DNA of 64,000 bases, taken from Calditrichales bacterium MX18-03. Lineage in GTDB: Bacteria > Bacillota > Clostridia > Lutisporales > Lutisporaceae. The notes below the pieces were generated by a model. That model was not told the DNA's origin. It was given only the letters and a program-made list of their open reading frames with translations, and ran no database searches. Location of the stretch: NCBI GenBank assembly GCA_021083345.1, contig JAJGRE010000004.1, positions 62,001-126,000 of the forward strand. The letters run 5' to 3'. Positions 26,707-36,082 of the stretch are shown piece by piece (the stretch's first letter is position 1; each line of letters begins with the position of its first letter). The position numbers and the translations under genes were made by a program.

Positions 26707-27267
26707 CTAATAGTTAAAAACTAAAGCATTTTGCTTGTCTTTAACCGAGACCCCTACAATATTTATTTTGGGATCTAATACTTCCTTAACTAAACAAAAC
26801 TTTTCTAATCTTGTTATATTTTCATTTAAGTTGCACCTTTGAAGCCACCCAAAAGCGTCAAATATGCAAATAAATAACTGAACATCCTTTTTATAGTACA
26901 TATTAATAGTGTGTAGCTTTTTTATATCCTCTATAACTTCATCTCTTCTTTTGCTTAATTGTGATTTAGTAAAACCCTGTGGGAATATTTTAAATTCTAG
27001 TACAGCTTCTGGTATTACATACACTCTTGATGTGTCAACATTCCTATCTCCTATAACTATGTCATACTTATTTCTCTTATTAAGCTCTGGAATATTATAT
27101 AGAATACGTGTTTTCACAAATACCTTATTAGTATATTTATAAAACTCATCCTTAAGCCAGTAATAATAGAATCTGGATACAAAATCATCTTCTAATATTG
27201 GAACAAAGCGATTAGTCTTATAATCATCCTTAATACAATTCAAAACACGAATAACCTTTTGTAGCAT
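26707..27267 (-). CDS. Putative PD-(D/E)XK-fold nuclease-like protein
   Basis: 186 residues. KYDIVIGDR (about 63-71) followed by VIPEAVLEFKIFP (about 84-96) gives the D...ExK spacing of the PD-(D/E)XK nuclease core, preceded by a helical N-terminus with FYYYWLKDEFYKY. A later strand pair VQLFICIFDAFGW fits the fold. AGGTGAA precedes the ATG. It lies upstream of brxA in the same direction, so it could be an accessory effector of the defence island. The fold call is by motif only. Confidence 0.5.
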   Translation of the reverse strand: MLQKVIRVLNCIKDDYKTNRFVPILEDDFVSRFYYYWLKDEFYKYTNKVFVKTRILYNIPELNKRNKYDIVIGDRNVDTSRVYVIPEAVLEFKIFPQGFTKSQLSKRRDEVIEDIKKLHTINMYYKKDVQLFICIFDAFGWLQRCNLNENITRLEKFCLVKEVLDPKINIVGVSVKDKQNALVFNY

Positions 27268-27329
27268 ATTTCTTCACCTAACAGAAAAGTTTATATCAAT
27301 AATTCTCATATATGTTTACTCTTTGTTTA

Positions 27330-27917
27330 CTATCCAAGACTCCATTCAACACTGATACTACGAGGAATTCCCATTCCTTTAATAATGCTAATTGCTTTTC
27401 TTGTCTGCTCTATTTTCACTTTATTATTTTCGTTATCAGCAATAGCACCAAAGCCAACATAATCTGCTATAGTATCTCCAGGCTCTCCAATAATGAGAGC
27501 ACATTCTCTAAAGTTGAAAATTTTCAATATACCATCATATGACTCAATATCTGGTCTTCAATTTCCAATCCAAATTATTCTGTCTCCTGCTATTGCACTC
27601 CATATATTTAGACCATCGATGGGTTCAGAAGGATATTCTCCTCTATTAAATTTATCAAGCATCTTATATGCTAATATATCGCATACTTCGCTTGGGTGTA
27701 ATTGAAACCAATCTGGTAAATCCCCGACCCTATTAGTTAAAATTGCAGATTGTTTATCTCTAAGCTCCCATATGTCAATTATAGATAATTTACTTGTAAA
27801 AATATCCTCTATCCTTGAATGTATTAAAAAATCTCCAGTTCTAAATGGTAATCTTAGTGTTGTGTCTTTACGAATGTTCAGTAAACACTTGTCTATGATC
27901 CCGCTATTGGCTTCCAT
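27330..27917 (-). pseudogene. Unknown protein interrupted by an in-frame TGA
   Basis: One continuous frame of 196 codons from ATG 27917 (behind AGGGGG) to 27330, broken by TGA at 27558-27560 after DRIIWIGN. Beyond it the frame continues convincingly: RPDIESYDGILKIFNFRECA, then SIIKGMGIPRSISVEW. A single C-to-T change of CGA would explain it. No selenocysteine context is apparent. Family not recognised; length and neighbours resemble the small accessory or immunity genes of defence and toxin islands. Confidence 0.6.
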
Positions 27918-27973
27918 AGCAATTCCCCCTATATAATTTTCAAGGTCTCTATTTCATTATGTCCTTTACCATT

Positions 27974-28597
27974 TTAGTCATCAAAAACCAATTTATAAAT
28001 GCACAGCCACCCATTAAGCATTCCTTCATGCAAATCATTATTGGGGAAGTTATAATTTTCTATTAGCCAAATAATACTCTTAACTCTTTCTTTTAAAACA
28101 CCTGCCTTATATTAAAGACGCTCGCTATCGCTTAAATATGAAAAAAAGTGCTTTGCAAAGCTCCCACTATCATTAAAAATCTTTATATCAAAAATATACT
28201 CTCCACCGCTTCCATTACTAATTTCTGCATCTTGAATTAGTCTTAAGAATTCAGAGACTATGCGATCCAATGCTTTATATTTTTCTTCATTCTTTTTATC
28301 CCCGTTTATTGAATTTACCAATTCTGTTCTAAAAGAATTCCATATTACCTCATGTGGAAACCACTCATTATCTCCATATTCTATTTTGTTCGAATCTATA
28401 AAATCTTCCCATCCGCTAATGTCTATAACATTCAATTCTTCTCTAAATCGAATTTCTTCGTACTGTTGCTTTAAAATTGATAAGATTTCTTTTGAAAACT
28501 CGAAAAAATTATTATTATCAATTATATATTCATAATCGTATACACCAGGATTATCGTATATTACATGCGCATAAAAGTGCTTCCTCATACAAAACAC
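27974..28597 (-). pseudogene. Unknown protein interrupted by an in-frame TAA, start missing
   Basis: The frame reads from a GTG at 28597 to TAA 28112-28114 (161 codons: CMRKHFYAHVIYDN, GWEDFIDSNKIEYGD, FFSYLSDSERL). It then continues without a break of style for 46 codons (YKAGVLKERVKSIIWLIENY, NGWLCIYKLVFDD) to 27974. Upstream of the GTG the frame is open and protein-like (IIPDDGEYNTWAVF) but has no normal start before a stop. Both ends therefore look damaged. Function unknown. Confidence 0.55.
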
Positions 28598-28936
28598 AGC
28601 CCAAGTATTATATTCTCCATCATCTGGTATAATCCTCCATTAATTTATCTCCCTAAAACAATAATGCAGACTTCGTTACATTAAGACTAAAACGTAATTT
28701 TATATCCCTATTTAGAAACTTAAATGCTCTCTAATTCGAACGACCAATATGGCAAATGATACTAGCTCAACAACTCCTAACGAGCCTACCCCCCTCTTCC
28801 ACTAAAAGAACTATAGAAAGGATGATTATCATGGATACCTCAGCTAGATCCCCAACAAGTCAAATTCTCATTTGAAAGCTGCTTACTCAAGCGGCTTTTT
28901 AATTTCCCTAAACACCGCTGATAAGGAGGATCATAA
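28598..28936. other. Intergenic region between divergent blocks
   Basis: Separates leftward BREX-side genes from the rightward helicase block. Apart from the hairpin at 28875-28898 and the AAGGAGG of the helicase gene I see nothing definite in it; promoters for both directions are expected here but none stands out. Confidence 0.4.
28875..28900 (+). terminator. Hairpin with T-run ahead of the helicase gene
   Basis: AAAGCTGCT pairs with AGCGGCTTT (one G-U) and is followed by TT. It lies 37 bp before the helicase start with no gene in the same direction upstream, so it may act as an attenuator rather than a gene end. Confidence 0.5.
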
Positions 28937-30862
28937 TTGAAACAAAATACAACAAAACCCAAGACAAGCCTGGATCTCGTATCTAATCTGGAACCTGATG
29001 CCTTTTACTTTCGAAAACTGGAATCCCAGGGTATCTTCTTAAACGAACATCAGGTTGAAGCTGTAAGAAGCCCAGCTAAAACATTATTGGCATCATGCGC
29101 CGCTGGAAGTGGAAAAAGCCTAAGCATTATTGCAAAGGCAGGTTATCTTATTGCCGTAGAAGGTATTAATCCCGAAAACGTTCTGGCGATAACCTTTACC
29201 CGAAAAGCTGCTGAAGAGCTGAGGCTTCGGCTTCGCATGATTATCTATGATAGCAATGTACAGGCCTCTACGATTCATGGATTCTGTTACCGTGTCTTGA
29301 TTCAAAATAAGTATAAAGGCTGGAAGCTCATCAGCTCCGATAGGCAGCGGATAAGTATCATTAAGTGGTTAATGAAGTGCAATAACCTCCTAGTTAAGTC
29401 AAACCCTGAGAACATCGTTACATCCTACTCATACTATAAGAATGCTAATACTCATATGAATGAAGCTCTATGCGATTCCTCTCTCTTACTATTTAACCTA
29501 TATGAAGAATATAAGCTATCAAAACAGCTCTTTGACTTTGACGATTTACTTACCACCATGCTTCATATCCTTAAGACTGATAGCTTAATTGTCCAAAAGC
29601 TACAGAGGCAGTTTAAGTATATTCTATTTGATGAAATCCAGGATACAAGTCCAATCATACTAGATATCATTAAGCTTCTTGCCAAGGATAGTCATCTACA
29701 CGTCTATGGAGATATTCGGCAAAGCATCTATTCCTTCCGTGGTTCAGATATCAAGATGATAGAAGAATTTCCTTATCATTTTGAGGATACAAGGAAGATC
29801 AGCTTCAACTACAACTACCGATCTTCAGTCAATATTGTCCAGCTTGCCAATTCTGTTATCGGTATGCATCATGGGCGTTTTGAGGACATGGTATCTGTGA
29901 AGTCGGGAAGTACTAACCCAACTATTATTGAATTTGATACCTCGATACAAGAAGCGCAATACATCATTCATCAGATAGCCAAGTCAATCAGTCAAAACAG
30001 TAAACAGTATTCAGATTATGCCATTCTTTATCGGACGGGAGCTGCAGCTGCATCTATAATAGATGAACTAAGCCTCAGAAACATACCTTTCAAGATAATA
30101 GGTGCAATGAAGCTAATCTATGATGAATCTGTTTCCAAGTTCATCCTTGCTCACTTAAGCCTTTCTTTGGATGAATTTAATGTTGATGCTCTGTTCGAAA
30201 TTGCTCCATCCCTCAATATCCCAAGGAGGTTACTCATGAGTCAACTGGACAATGGTTTGCCAATGAACCTTAAATCTATATCCTCTCTTCTATCATTCCA
30301 GAGATTACATAGTGAAATCCTACAGGACCGAATGCGCCTAATCAAAAGCATATTATTGCTCCCGCCACAGAAAGCTATTGAATCCCTACTTGCCGATGAA
30401 TCCATAAGACAGTATCTAGGCATTGCTGCTAATACTGCTGAAGCTGAAGAATCTAACTATATACTAGAGCAACTAAAGCTCTCCGCAGGAAGGTTTTCAT
30501 TAATCCAAGACTTTCTGGACTTTATTGATGACCTTAAGAACAAGGCAACGGATAACGCGGATAAGAACAGAAATTCAATCACCCTCAGCAGCATCCATGG
30601 CAGCAAAGGCTTGGAATTCAAACATGTATATCTAATCGGTGCGGTTGAAGGCATTATTCCTCACAGGCATACTATAGATCCTATTCCCAATGCATCAGAG
30701 GATATACCCCTACCTTCACCCCCGCCTGATATCAACGAAGAACTCAGAATCATGTATGTGGCCATAACACGGGCAAAGGAGGTGCTTACCATCACATGCC
30801 CAAAACACATCGGTATGAAGGAGACTCAAGTGTCACGGTTTTTAAGGCCCTTTATAGGCTAG
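28937..30862 (+). CDS. UvrD/Rep-type superfamily 1 DNA helicase
   Basis: 641 residues. Helicase motifs in order: Q-motif region NEHQVEAVRSP near 37, Walker A AAGSGKS near 58, NVLAITFTRKAAEEL near 83, motif II FDEIQDTSP near 232 (Ile replaces the common Ala), GDIRQSIYSFRG near 256, the motif V region SSIHGSKGLEFKHVYLIG near 553 and VAITRAKEVL near 612. It unwinds DNA 3' to 5' in the family. The TTG start follows AAGGAGG. It heads a block of recombination genes in the element; a role in element replication or repair is inference. Confidence 0.9.
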   Translation: MKQNTTKPKTSLDLVSNLEPDAFYFRKLESQGIFLNEHQVEAVRSPAKTLLASCAAGSGKSLSIIAKAGYLIAVEGINPENVLAITFTRKAAEELRLRLRMIIYDSNVQASTIHGFCYRVLIQNKYKGWKLISSDRQRISIIKWLMKCNNLLVKSNPENIVTSYSYYKNANTHMNEALCDSSLLLFNLYEEYKLSKQLFDFDDLLTTMLHILKTDSLIVQKLQRQFKYILFDEIQDTSPIILDIIKLLAKDSHLHVYGDIRQSIYSFRGSDIKMIEEFPYHFEDTRKISFNYNYRSSVNIVQLANSVIGMHHGRFEDMVSVKSGSTNPTIIEFDTSIQEAQYIIHQIAKSISQNSKQYSDYAILYRTGAAAASIIDELSLRNIPFKIIGAMKLIYDESVSKFILAHLSLSLDEFNVDALFEIAPSLNIPRRLLMSQLDNGLPMNLKSISSLLSFQRLHSEILQDRMRLIKSILLLPPQKAIESLLADESIRQYLGIAANTAEAEESNYILEQLKLSAGRFSLIQDFLDFIDDLKNKATDNADKNRNSITLSSIHGSKGLEFKHVYLIGAVEGIIPHRHTIDPIPNASEDIPLPSPPPDINEELRIMYVAITRAKEVLTITCPKHIGMKETQVSRFLRPFIG

Positions 30863-30982
30863 TTCCTCAATCCGCTTTAATCGGCTTTTTTTATTTTTTG
30901 GCAAGGAGGTGTAAAGCAGCGTTTGTTACTCAGTGATCGGATACTGTAACTCAAACTTAAAATTGAAATGGAGGAAAACAAA

Positions 30983-31597
30983 ATGATCGACTATCGAAAC
31001 TTGAGTCTAAAGGAGCTCATAAGCACAATTATTTGCGAAAGGCGTGGTGAGGAAGTTTCCTCAGAGCTTTGTAAGGAGTTCTCTACGCTCCGCAGCTTAT
31101 TGATTGATGCAACCGAGGAAGAGCTGCTACGGGTTAAGGGTCTAACCCATAATCGGATCAAAATGCTAAAGGCCGCAAGCGAAGTGGCAAGAAGATTGTA
31201 CGCAAATCCCCAGTATAAAAATACATTTATCAAGAGTCCCCAGGATGCAGCAAATATCCTGATCCCAGAAATGCGGTTTTTGAATCAAGAGTCTTTCAGA
31301 GTGATTCTCCTCAATATAAAGTGCCAGGTTATCGATATTTCTGAGGTCTCAAAAGGTTCTCTGAGCAGCTCTATTGTCCACCCCAGAGAGACCTTTGCCC
31401 TTGCAATAAAGCGTTATGCCTCGAGCATTATTGTTGCTCACAACCATCCCAGCGGCGATCCCACACCAAGCAGTGAAGATATAACCATTACGAATAGGCT
31501 AGTCGAGGCAGGCAATGTCATTGGCATTAAAGTAAATGACCACATCATCATCGGCAGCAGCAGATACCTTAGCTTTGCCGAAAAAGGACTGATATAG
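30983..31597 (+). CDS. RadC-family JAB/MPN domain protein
   Basis: 204 residues. The N-terminal helix-hairpin-helix-like part (LKELISTIICERRGEE, VKGLTHNRIKMLKAA) is followed by a JAB metalloprotease-like domain with the HNHPSGDPTPSSED motif near 151-164 and an earlier Glu. This is the standard RadC layout, common on mobile elements; biochemical role unsettled. ATG 30983 was chosen because GGAGG lies just upstream. Confidence 0.9.
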   Translation: MIDYRNLSLKELISTIICERRGEEVSSELCKEFSTLRSLLIDATEEELLRVKGLTHNRIKMLKAASEVARRLYANPQYKNTFIKSPQDAANILIPEMRFLNQESFRVILLNIKCQVIDISEVSKGSLSSSIVHPRETFALAIKRYASSIIVAHNHPSGDPTPSSEDITITNRLVEAGNVIGIKVNDHIIIGSSRYLSFAEKGLI

Positions 31598-31613
31598 AAA
31601 AGGAGGTGACACT

Positions 31614-32474
31614 ATGGAGAAGGCAGTTGAAAAAGACAGGTTTAGTATTTCTGATGCCCTCAAGTGCATCTATGAAGGATTGGTAAATATCAAAAGCGAC
31701 CTTGAGTGGCAGAACTTTCTGGTGTTCCAGGCCAAGTTCCATTCCTACAGCTTCGGCAATACCATGCTGATCTACTTTCAGAAACCCAATGCTTCATATG
31801 TCCTTGGATTCTCAAAATGGAAAACCCTTGGAAGGTATGTCAGAAAAGGAGAGCAGTCCATCAAGATACTTGCACCAGTAACCTATAAAGATAAAGAATC
31901 GGAAGAGGAAAAAGACCGCTATATCTTGGCTGGTTTTAAACCCGTTAGCGTATTTGATATTTCCCAGACCGAGGGTGATACCTCTTCTCTACCTATCCTT
32001 GTAAAAGGACTTCCTGAAAACAACCAATACAGCATTATCTATGAAAGCATTAAAGCCGCTATTGGGATCCCAGTTGTTGAAAAGTCAGATATGCGATCCA
32101 AAGGTCATTACAATCTAAACCTCAAGCAGATAACCATAAATAATAGCTACTCCGATACACAAATGCTGAAGACATTGCTGCATGAGTATGCGCACCACCT
32201 ACATTTCACTCAGTACTTCCAGGATGAAGCTTCCAATGTATGCGAAATCATTGCAGAAAGCGCCGCATATGTTGTCTCAAAATACCTAAATATCGATACC
32301 TCCGACTACTCATTCGGATACATCATGGGCTGGTCAGACAATCTTAATGAATTCAACCTGGTATGCAACAAAATCCAAAAGATCTCAGATGAGATTATCA
32401 AAAAGATAGAGCCTCACAATAGCAGCAGAGCTAATGGTGAGGCTTTAAATATGTATAAAGGAGAGGAAAAGTAG
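31614..32474 (+). CDS. ArdC-like protein: N-terminal ssDNA-binding domain plus HExxH metallopeptidase
   Basis: 286 residues. Residues 25-110 match the ArdC N-terminal (DUF1738-like) domain: FGNTMLIYFQKPNASYVLGF, SKWKTLGRYVRKGEQSI and ILAPV. LLHEYAHHLHF near 187-192 gives HExxH, with a downstream EIIAESAAY supplying a third zinc ligand. ArdC proteins bind single-stranded DNA and have been linked to protection of entering DNA from restriction. AAGGAGGTG precedes the ATG. Its stop overlaps the next start by 1 bp. Confidence 0.8.
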   Translation: MEKAVEKDRFSISDALKCIYEGLVNIKSDLEWQNFLVFQAKFHSYSFGNTMLIYFQKPNASYVLGFSKWKTLGRYVRKGEQSIKILAPVTYKDKESEEEKDRYILAGFKPVSVFDISQTEGDTSSLPILVKGLPENNQYSIIYESIKAAIGIPVVEKSDMRSKGHYNLNLKQITINNSYSDTQMLKTLLHEYAHHLHFTQYFQDEASNVCEIIAESAAYVVSKYLNIDTSDYSFGYIMGWSDNLNEFNLVCNKIQKISDEIIKKIEPHNSSRANGEALNMYKGEEK

Positions 32475-33403
32475 TGTGTCGAGAATTAGTGTCAACGGTC
32501 AATCTATCCAAAGAGGAATGGCTTCATTGGCGAAGCAAAGGTATTGGAGGCTCCGATGCTTCCAGCGTCTGCGGTATAAACCCATATAAAAGCCCTGTTG
32601 AGTTATGGCTGGAGAAGACAGGCCTTATGGAGCCAAAAGAAGCAAGCGAAGCTGCTTACTGGGGGACAGTGCTGGAACCTATTGTCAGGAACGAATTTAT
32701 GCGGCAAACTGGCCTGAAGGTTGAACAGCAATCTTCTATCCTACAGCATGAATCCATTGATTTTATGCTGGCAAACCTTGACGGTGTAGTAAAAAACGGT
32801 AATGAAAGTTATGTATTCGAAGCTAAGACAGCTGGAGCCTATCAGCTGAAAGAATGGGAAGCAGGAATTCCCGACAATTATCAGCTTCAAATCCAGCATT
32901 ATATGGCTGTAACAGACTTTAAAGGTGCCTATATCGCCGTTTTAATTGGCGGCAATCAGTTCCGCTGGTATTTCGTAGAACGAGATAAAGATTTGATCAA
33001 CATGCTTATTCAACTAGAAAATGCTTTTTGGCAACAAGTTGTTGCTAGAACCCCGCCACCCATTGACGGTTCACAAGCCTCCTCAGACCTCCTGTCTTAT
33101 CTCTATTCAAACAGCATCCCCAAAAGTCAGATCATACTTCCTGATGATGCCATCACACTGATACAGGAATATGAAGCTTTAGCAGCACAAGAGAAGGTTG
33201 TATCTGAGAAGAAAGAGGAAGCCAGCAATAAGTTAAAGTCTATGCTTCAGGATAATGAGATAGGCCTTTGCCTGGATCGAATCATATCTTGGAAAAGCAT
33301 TTCTAGCGAACGCCTTGACAGTAAAAAGCTGCGTACCGATCTGCCTGATATTTATGAGAAGTATGCAGTCCAGTCAAGCTATCGGAGATTCTCAATCAAA
33401 TAA
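32474..33403 (+). CDS. YqaJ-family viral recombinase exonuclease
   Basis: 309 residues starting with GTG at 32474, overlapping the previous stop. WRSKGIGGSDASSVCGINPY near 19-38 is the family signature. LANLDGVV near 92 and YVFEAKTAG near 104 supply the D...ExK nuclease core, followed by YQLQIQHYMAV. In phages this lambda-exonuclease-like enzyme resects duplex ends for an annealing protein. The putative annealing partner is the next gene. The tail is a helical region (KVVSEKKEEASNKLKSML). Confidence 0.88.
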   Translation: MCRELVSTVNLSKEEWLHWRSKGIGGSDASSVCGINPYKSPVELWLEKTGLMEPKEASEAAYWGTVLEPIVRNEFMRQTGLKVEQQSSILQHESIDFMLANLDGVVKNGNESYVFEAKTAGAYQLKEWEAGIPDNYQLQIQHYMAVTDFKGAYIAVLIGGNQFRWYFVERDKDLINMLIQLENAFWQQVVARTPPPIDGSQASSDLLSYLYSNSIPKSQIILPDDAITLIQEYEALAAQEKVVSEKKEEASNKLKSMLQDNEIGLCLDRIISWKSISSERLDSKKLRTDLPDIYEKYAVQSSYRRFSIK

Positions 33404-33417
33404 CGCTGTTCCTCTAT

Positions 33418-33453
33418 AAGCCGATTGTTAGCCAATGCTAGCAGTCGGCTTTT
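33418..33453 (+). terminator. Hairpin between exonuclease and annealing-protein genes
   Basis: AAGCCGATTG (33418-33427) pairs with CAGTCGGCTT (33442-33451), followed by a short T-run. Probably a weak or regulated terminator. Confidence 0.55.
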
Positions 33454-33488
33454 CAACTATACCCCTCAAAAATGAAAGGAGAATGATT

Positions 33489-34328
33489 ATGTCAAACCTG
33501 AAAGAAAAACTGTCGGAGAAAATTGTTCAGAGCTGTGGTGAGTCAAATACTGTGCCTGCAGCAGAAATTGTTTCGGAAAGCGAAGGGACCATCATTCCAT
33601 TTAAAAGAGGTGAAGAACAACCCTCTCTATCCGTAGTACCCGATATGGCCATTGGCTTTTCCGAGGTCAAAGAAAGAATCCAACTGCTGCAGCTATTTGT
33701 CAAGGACTTCATGAAGCAAGGCCAAGATTACGGTGTGATTCCTGGTTGCAACAAACCATCCTTGTTGAAGCCTGGCGCAGAAAAACTTTGCGATGTCTTC
33801 GGATTCTCTAAGCTCTGCGAGGTAACCAATCGTATAGAGGACTGGGATAAGGGCTTTTTCTGCTATGAGGTGAAAGTAAGCTTGGTAAATAAAAAGACTG
33901 GCGTCATTGAAGCTGAGGGATTGGGAAGCTGTAATTCGAAGGAGAAGAAGTTCCGCTACCAAGATGCCTATAGTGTTACAAATACACTCCTCAAGATGTC
34001 CAAAAAGCGGGCATTAGTCGATGCAGTTCTTTCGGCTACAAGAGCCAGCGGCCTTTTTACTCAGGATATTGAGGATATGCAGGAAGAAATACGACAGATG
34101 CCTGAGCAGAGAAAAGATCACTCGATTGAGCAGAAGATATCTGATCATCAGGATCCGACACGCATACAGCTGACTGATTTGTTCACCTTGGTAGCAGTAA
34201 AGGGATTTCCCGCCTCCTATATCAAGAAGCTAATGCAGTCACGGTATCACGTTACCGAAAGCCGCGAATTGTCAAAAGAGCAGCTTAAAGACCTCTATCT
34301 CTACTTAAGTAAAACGAACAATAAATAG
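33489..34328 (+). CDS. Putative single-strand annealing protein, partner of YqaJ
   Basis: 279 residues, starting at ATG 33489 behind AAAGGAG. The core (about 55-190) is the conserved family VKERIQLLQLFVKDFMKQGQ, then DYGVIPGCNKPSLLKPGAEK and YSVTNTLLKMSKKRALVDAV. I recognise this as a family often found next to phage-type exonucleases, but not by a firm name. Position directly after the exonuclease makes a Red-beta/Rad52-like annealing role the best guess. The C-terminal 60 residues look like a small helical domain. Confidence 0.6.
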   Translation: MSNLKEKLSEKIVQSCGESNTVPAAEIVSESEGTIIPFKRGEEQPSLSVVPDMAIGFSEVKERIQLLQLFVKDFMKQGQDYGVIPGCNKPSLLKPGAEKLCDVFGFSKLCEVTNRIEDWDKGFFCYEVKVSLVNKKTGVIEAEGLGSCNSKEKKFRYQDAYSVTNTLLKMSKKRALVDAVLSATRASGLFTQDIEDMQEEIRQMPEQRKDHSIEQKISDHQDPTRIQLTDLFTLVAVKGFPASYIKKLMQSRYHVTESRELSKEQLKDLYLYLSKTNNK

Positions 34329-34354
34329 ATCTTATAAACGTAACTCTGTACACT

Positions 34355-34380
34355 GGGCTGGTGCTTTACCAGCCCTTCTT
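34355..34380 (+). terminator. Hairpin terminator
   Basis: GGGCTGG (34355-34361) pairs with CCAGCCC (34369-34375), followed by TTCTTATTTT. Confidence 0.6.
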
Positions 34381-34403
34381 ATTTTGAAAGGAGCGAATAA
34401 ATT

Positions 34404-36041
34404 ATGAATAACGAAATCTGGGTAAATGAAAGATTATATACCTTCGTCGAGAGCTTTGACACAAACTTGTGCTTGACCTATGAGAATGACAGCTGGGGTA
34501 CATGGCACATTCTTCGGGAGTTTATTTCCAATGCCATTGACGCAGTTCAGGGGGATATCAGCAAAGTTAGAATTATCAGTGAAGGCGGCTTTACTTATAT
34601 CCATGATGAAGGGTCAGGCTTTTCATTGAAATTTGCTAAGCGAATCGGTGCTTCCAGCAAAAAGGAGGACCCTTCTTCCATCGGCCAATTCGGAGAAGGC
34701 AGCAAGCTTGCCATCCTGACTTGTATTCGAAATGGAATTGGAATAAAACTATGCAGCCAGAATTGGTTAGTCATCCCTAGAGTCGTTGAAATGGAAGATC
34801 AGCAGATACTGTTCTACAACATCTATGAATGTGAATCGCCAGTCTCAGGTAGTATAGTCATAGTAGAAATAACTGAAGAGATACGTAACATTACTGAGAA
34901 TCTATCTTCATACTTCCTACAGTTTAATTCTGAGGCTTGCTTATTTGGCGATATAGCAAGAGGTATCTTCCCCCTTGTAAACAACATGGCACGTTTATAC
35001 AACAAAGGTGTATTTATAAAAGAAATTGATGCTGTCTTTAGCTATGGAATTTCCCTGGAAAAGCTAAATAGGGATAGAGATCTGATTTCTCATGGGGATA
35101 TGGCCTATGAGATACGGGACATTTGGGAAAAGGTCGATAATAAGGAATTAATAAAGAGGCTAATGACTATAGCAGCTCATCCCAGTGATTTTCGAAGTAA
35201 TCTGATTGAATTTTATGCAAGATTATATTCATATAATCCCAGTGCCTGGGCAGAAGCATTCACTGAATTGTTCGGTAACGACGCATGTCTTTATTCAAAC
35301 GATATTGCGACTCGCGAGGCAAAGGAATTGGGGCTATCAGTAATACAGTTCGACAATGGCATTTCCTCCATTTTGAAAAGCGGTGGTATCAGATTCGATA
35401 GTGACGGATTATCGGATGAATATGAATTCGAGTTTGCCCATGTTAGTCGGGAAGAAAAGGAAATGATTGAAAAGTTGTCAAATTTGGCAGAAATGGCTGG
35501 TTTCAGCCTGCCTGATAGTATAAAGGTATTCGATATCTACAAAAGTAACCCAGACATTTTGGGCATCTACAATCAAGATAGTTGTCAGATCTACCTGAAA
35601 AGAGATATTCTATCGGATAGCCTTGAAAATGCTCTGCATGTGCTATTACATGAAGCCAATCATAATGAAACAAAAGCAGATGATGTCAGTCGAGAATTTT
35701 CTGATTCGTTGTCAAGAAAATTGGCCAGACTTGCCATTATGGTGTCTAGTAAGTTAGGTCAAGTTAGGGAAATTGAGATTGATAATAGGGGTATAAAGCT
35801 ACCTGCAGAAGTATTACTATCAGCCTCAGATATGGAAGCAGTGATCGCAGTAGTAGGTAATGAAATAATTGTTAAAGTTGGAAGTTATACTCTTGACTTC
35901 GAACTTATGGAATCCATTATTGAGTCAAAAGTATACAAACGTAGAATTATCCTTAAGAAATCTTGTTATATAGTTACTCTGCCGAAGGAAATTATGGAAG
36001 CTTTCAGAAAGTATCCAACAATAAAGTGCTATATTCATTAA
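34404..36041 (+). CDS. GHKL-type ATPase fused to an HExxH metallopeptidase-like domain
   Basis: 545 residues. The N-terminal GHKL ATP-binding (Bergerat) fold has the N-box EFISNAIDAV near 39-48, G1 DEGSGFS near 71 and GQFGEGSKLAIL near 96-107. The middle (180-360) is of unknown fold. The C-terminal part contains LHVLLHEANHNETKADD near 410-426, an HExxH zinc-protease motif. Such a join of an HSP90/MutL-like ATPase with a zincin is unusual. AAAGGAG precedes the ATG. It ends the recombination block. Confidence 0.7.
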   Translation: MNNEIWVNERLYTFVESFDTNLCLTYENDSWGTWHILREFISNAIDAVQGDISKVRIISEGGFTYIHDEGSGFSLKFAKRIGASSKKEDPSSIGQFGEGSKLAILTCIRNGIGIKLCSQNWLVIPRVVEMEDQQILFYNIYECESPVSGSIVIVEITEEIRNITENLSSYFLQFNSEACLFGDIARGIFPLVNNMARLYNKGVFIKEIDAVFSYGISLEKLNRDRDLISHGDMAYEIRDIWEKVDNKELIKRLMTIAAHPSDFRSNLIEFYARLYSYNPSAWAEAFTELFGNDACLYSNDIATREAKELGLSVIQFDNGISSILKSGGIRFDSDGLSDEYEFEFAHVSREEKEMIEKLSNLAEMAGFSLPDSIKVFDIYKSNPDILGIYNQDSCQIYLKRDILSDSLENALHVLLHEANHNETKADDVSREFSDSLSRKLARLAIMVSSKLGQVREIEIDNRGIKLPAEVLLSASDMEAVIAVVGNEIIVKVGSYTLDFELMESIIESKVYKRRIILKKSCYIVTLPKEIMEAFRKYPTIKCYIH

Positions 36042-36082
36042 ATCTGTGGGAGATGTGGTATTTCGCTACATCTCCTTAATAC

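Noticed and set aside
27558-27560. TGA as selenocysteine
   Set aside because: No SECIS-like hairpin was apparent just downstream and the context (GN-stop-RP) does not resemble a redox site; a CGA-to-TGA change is simpler.
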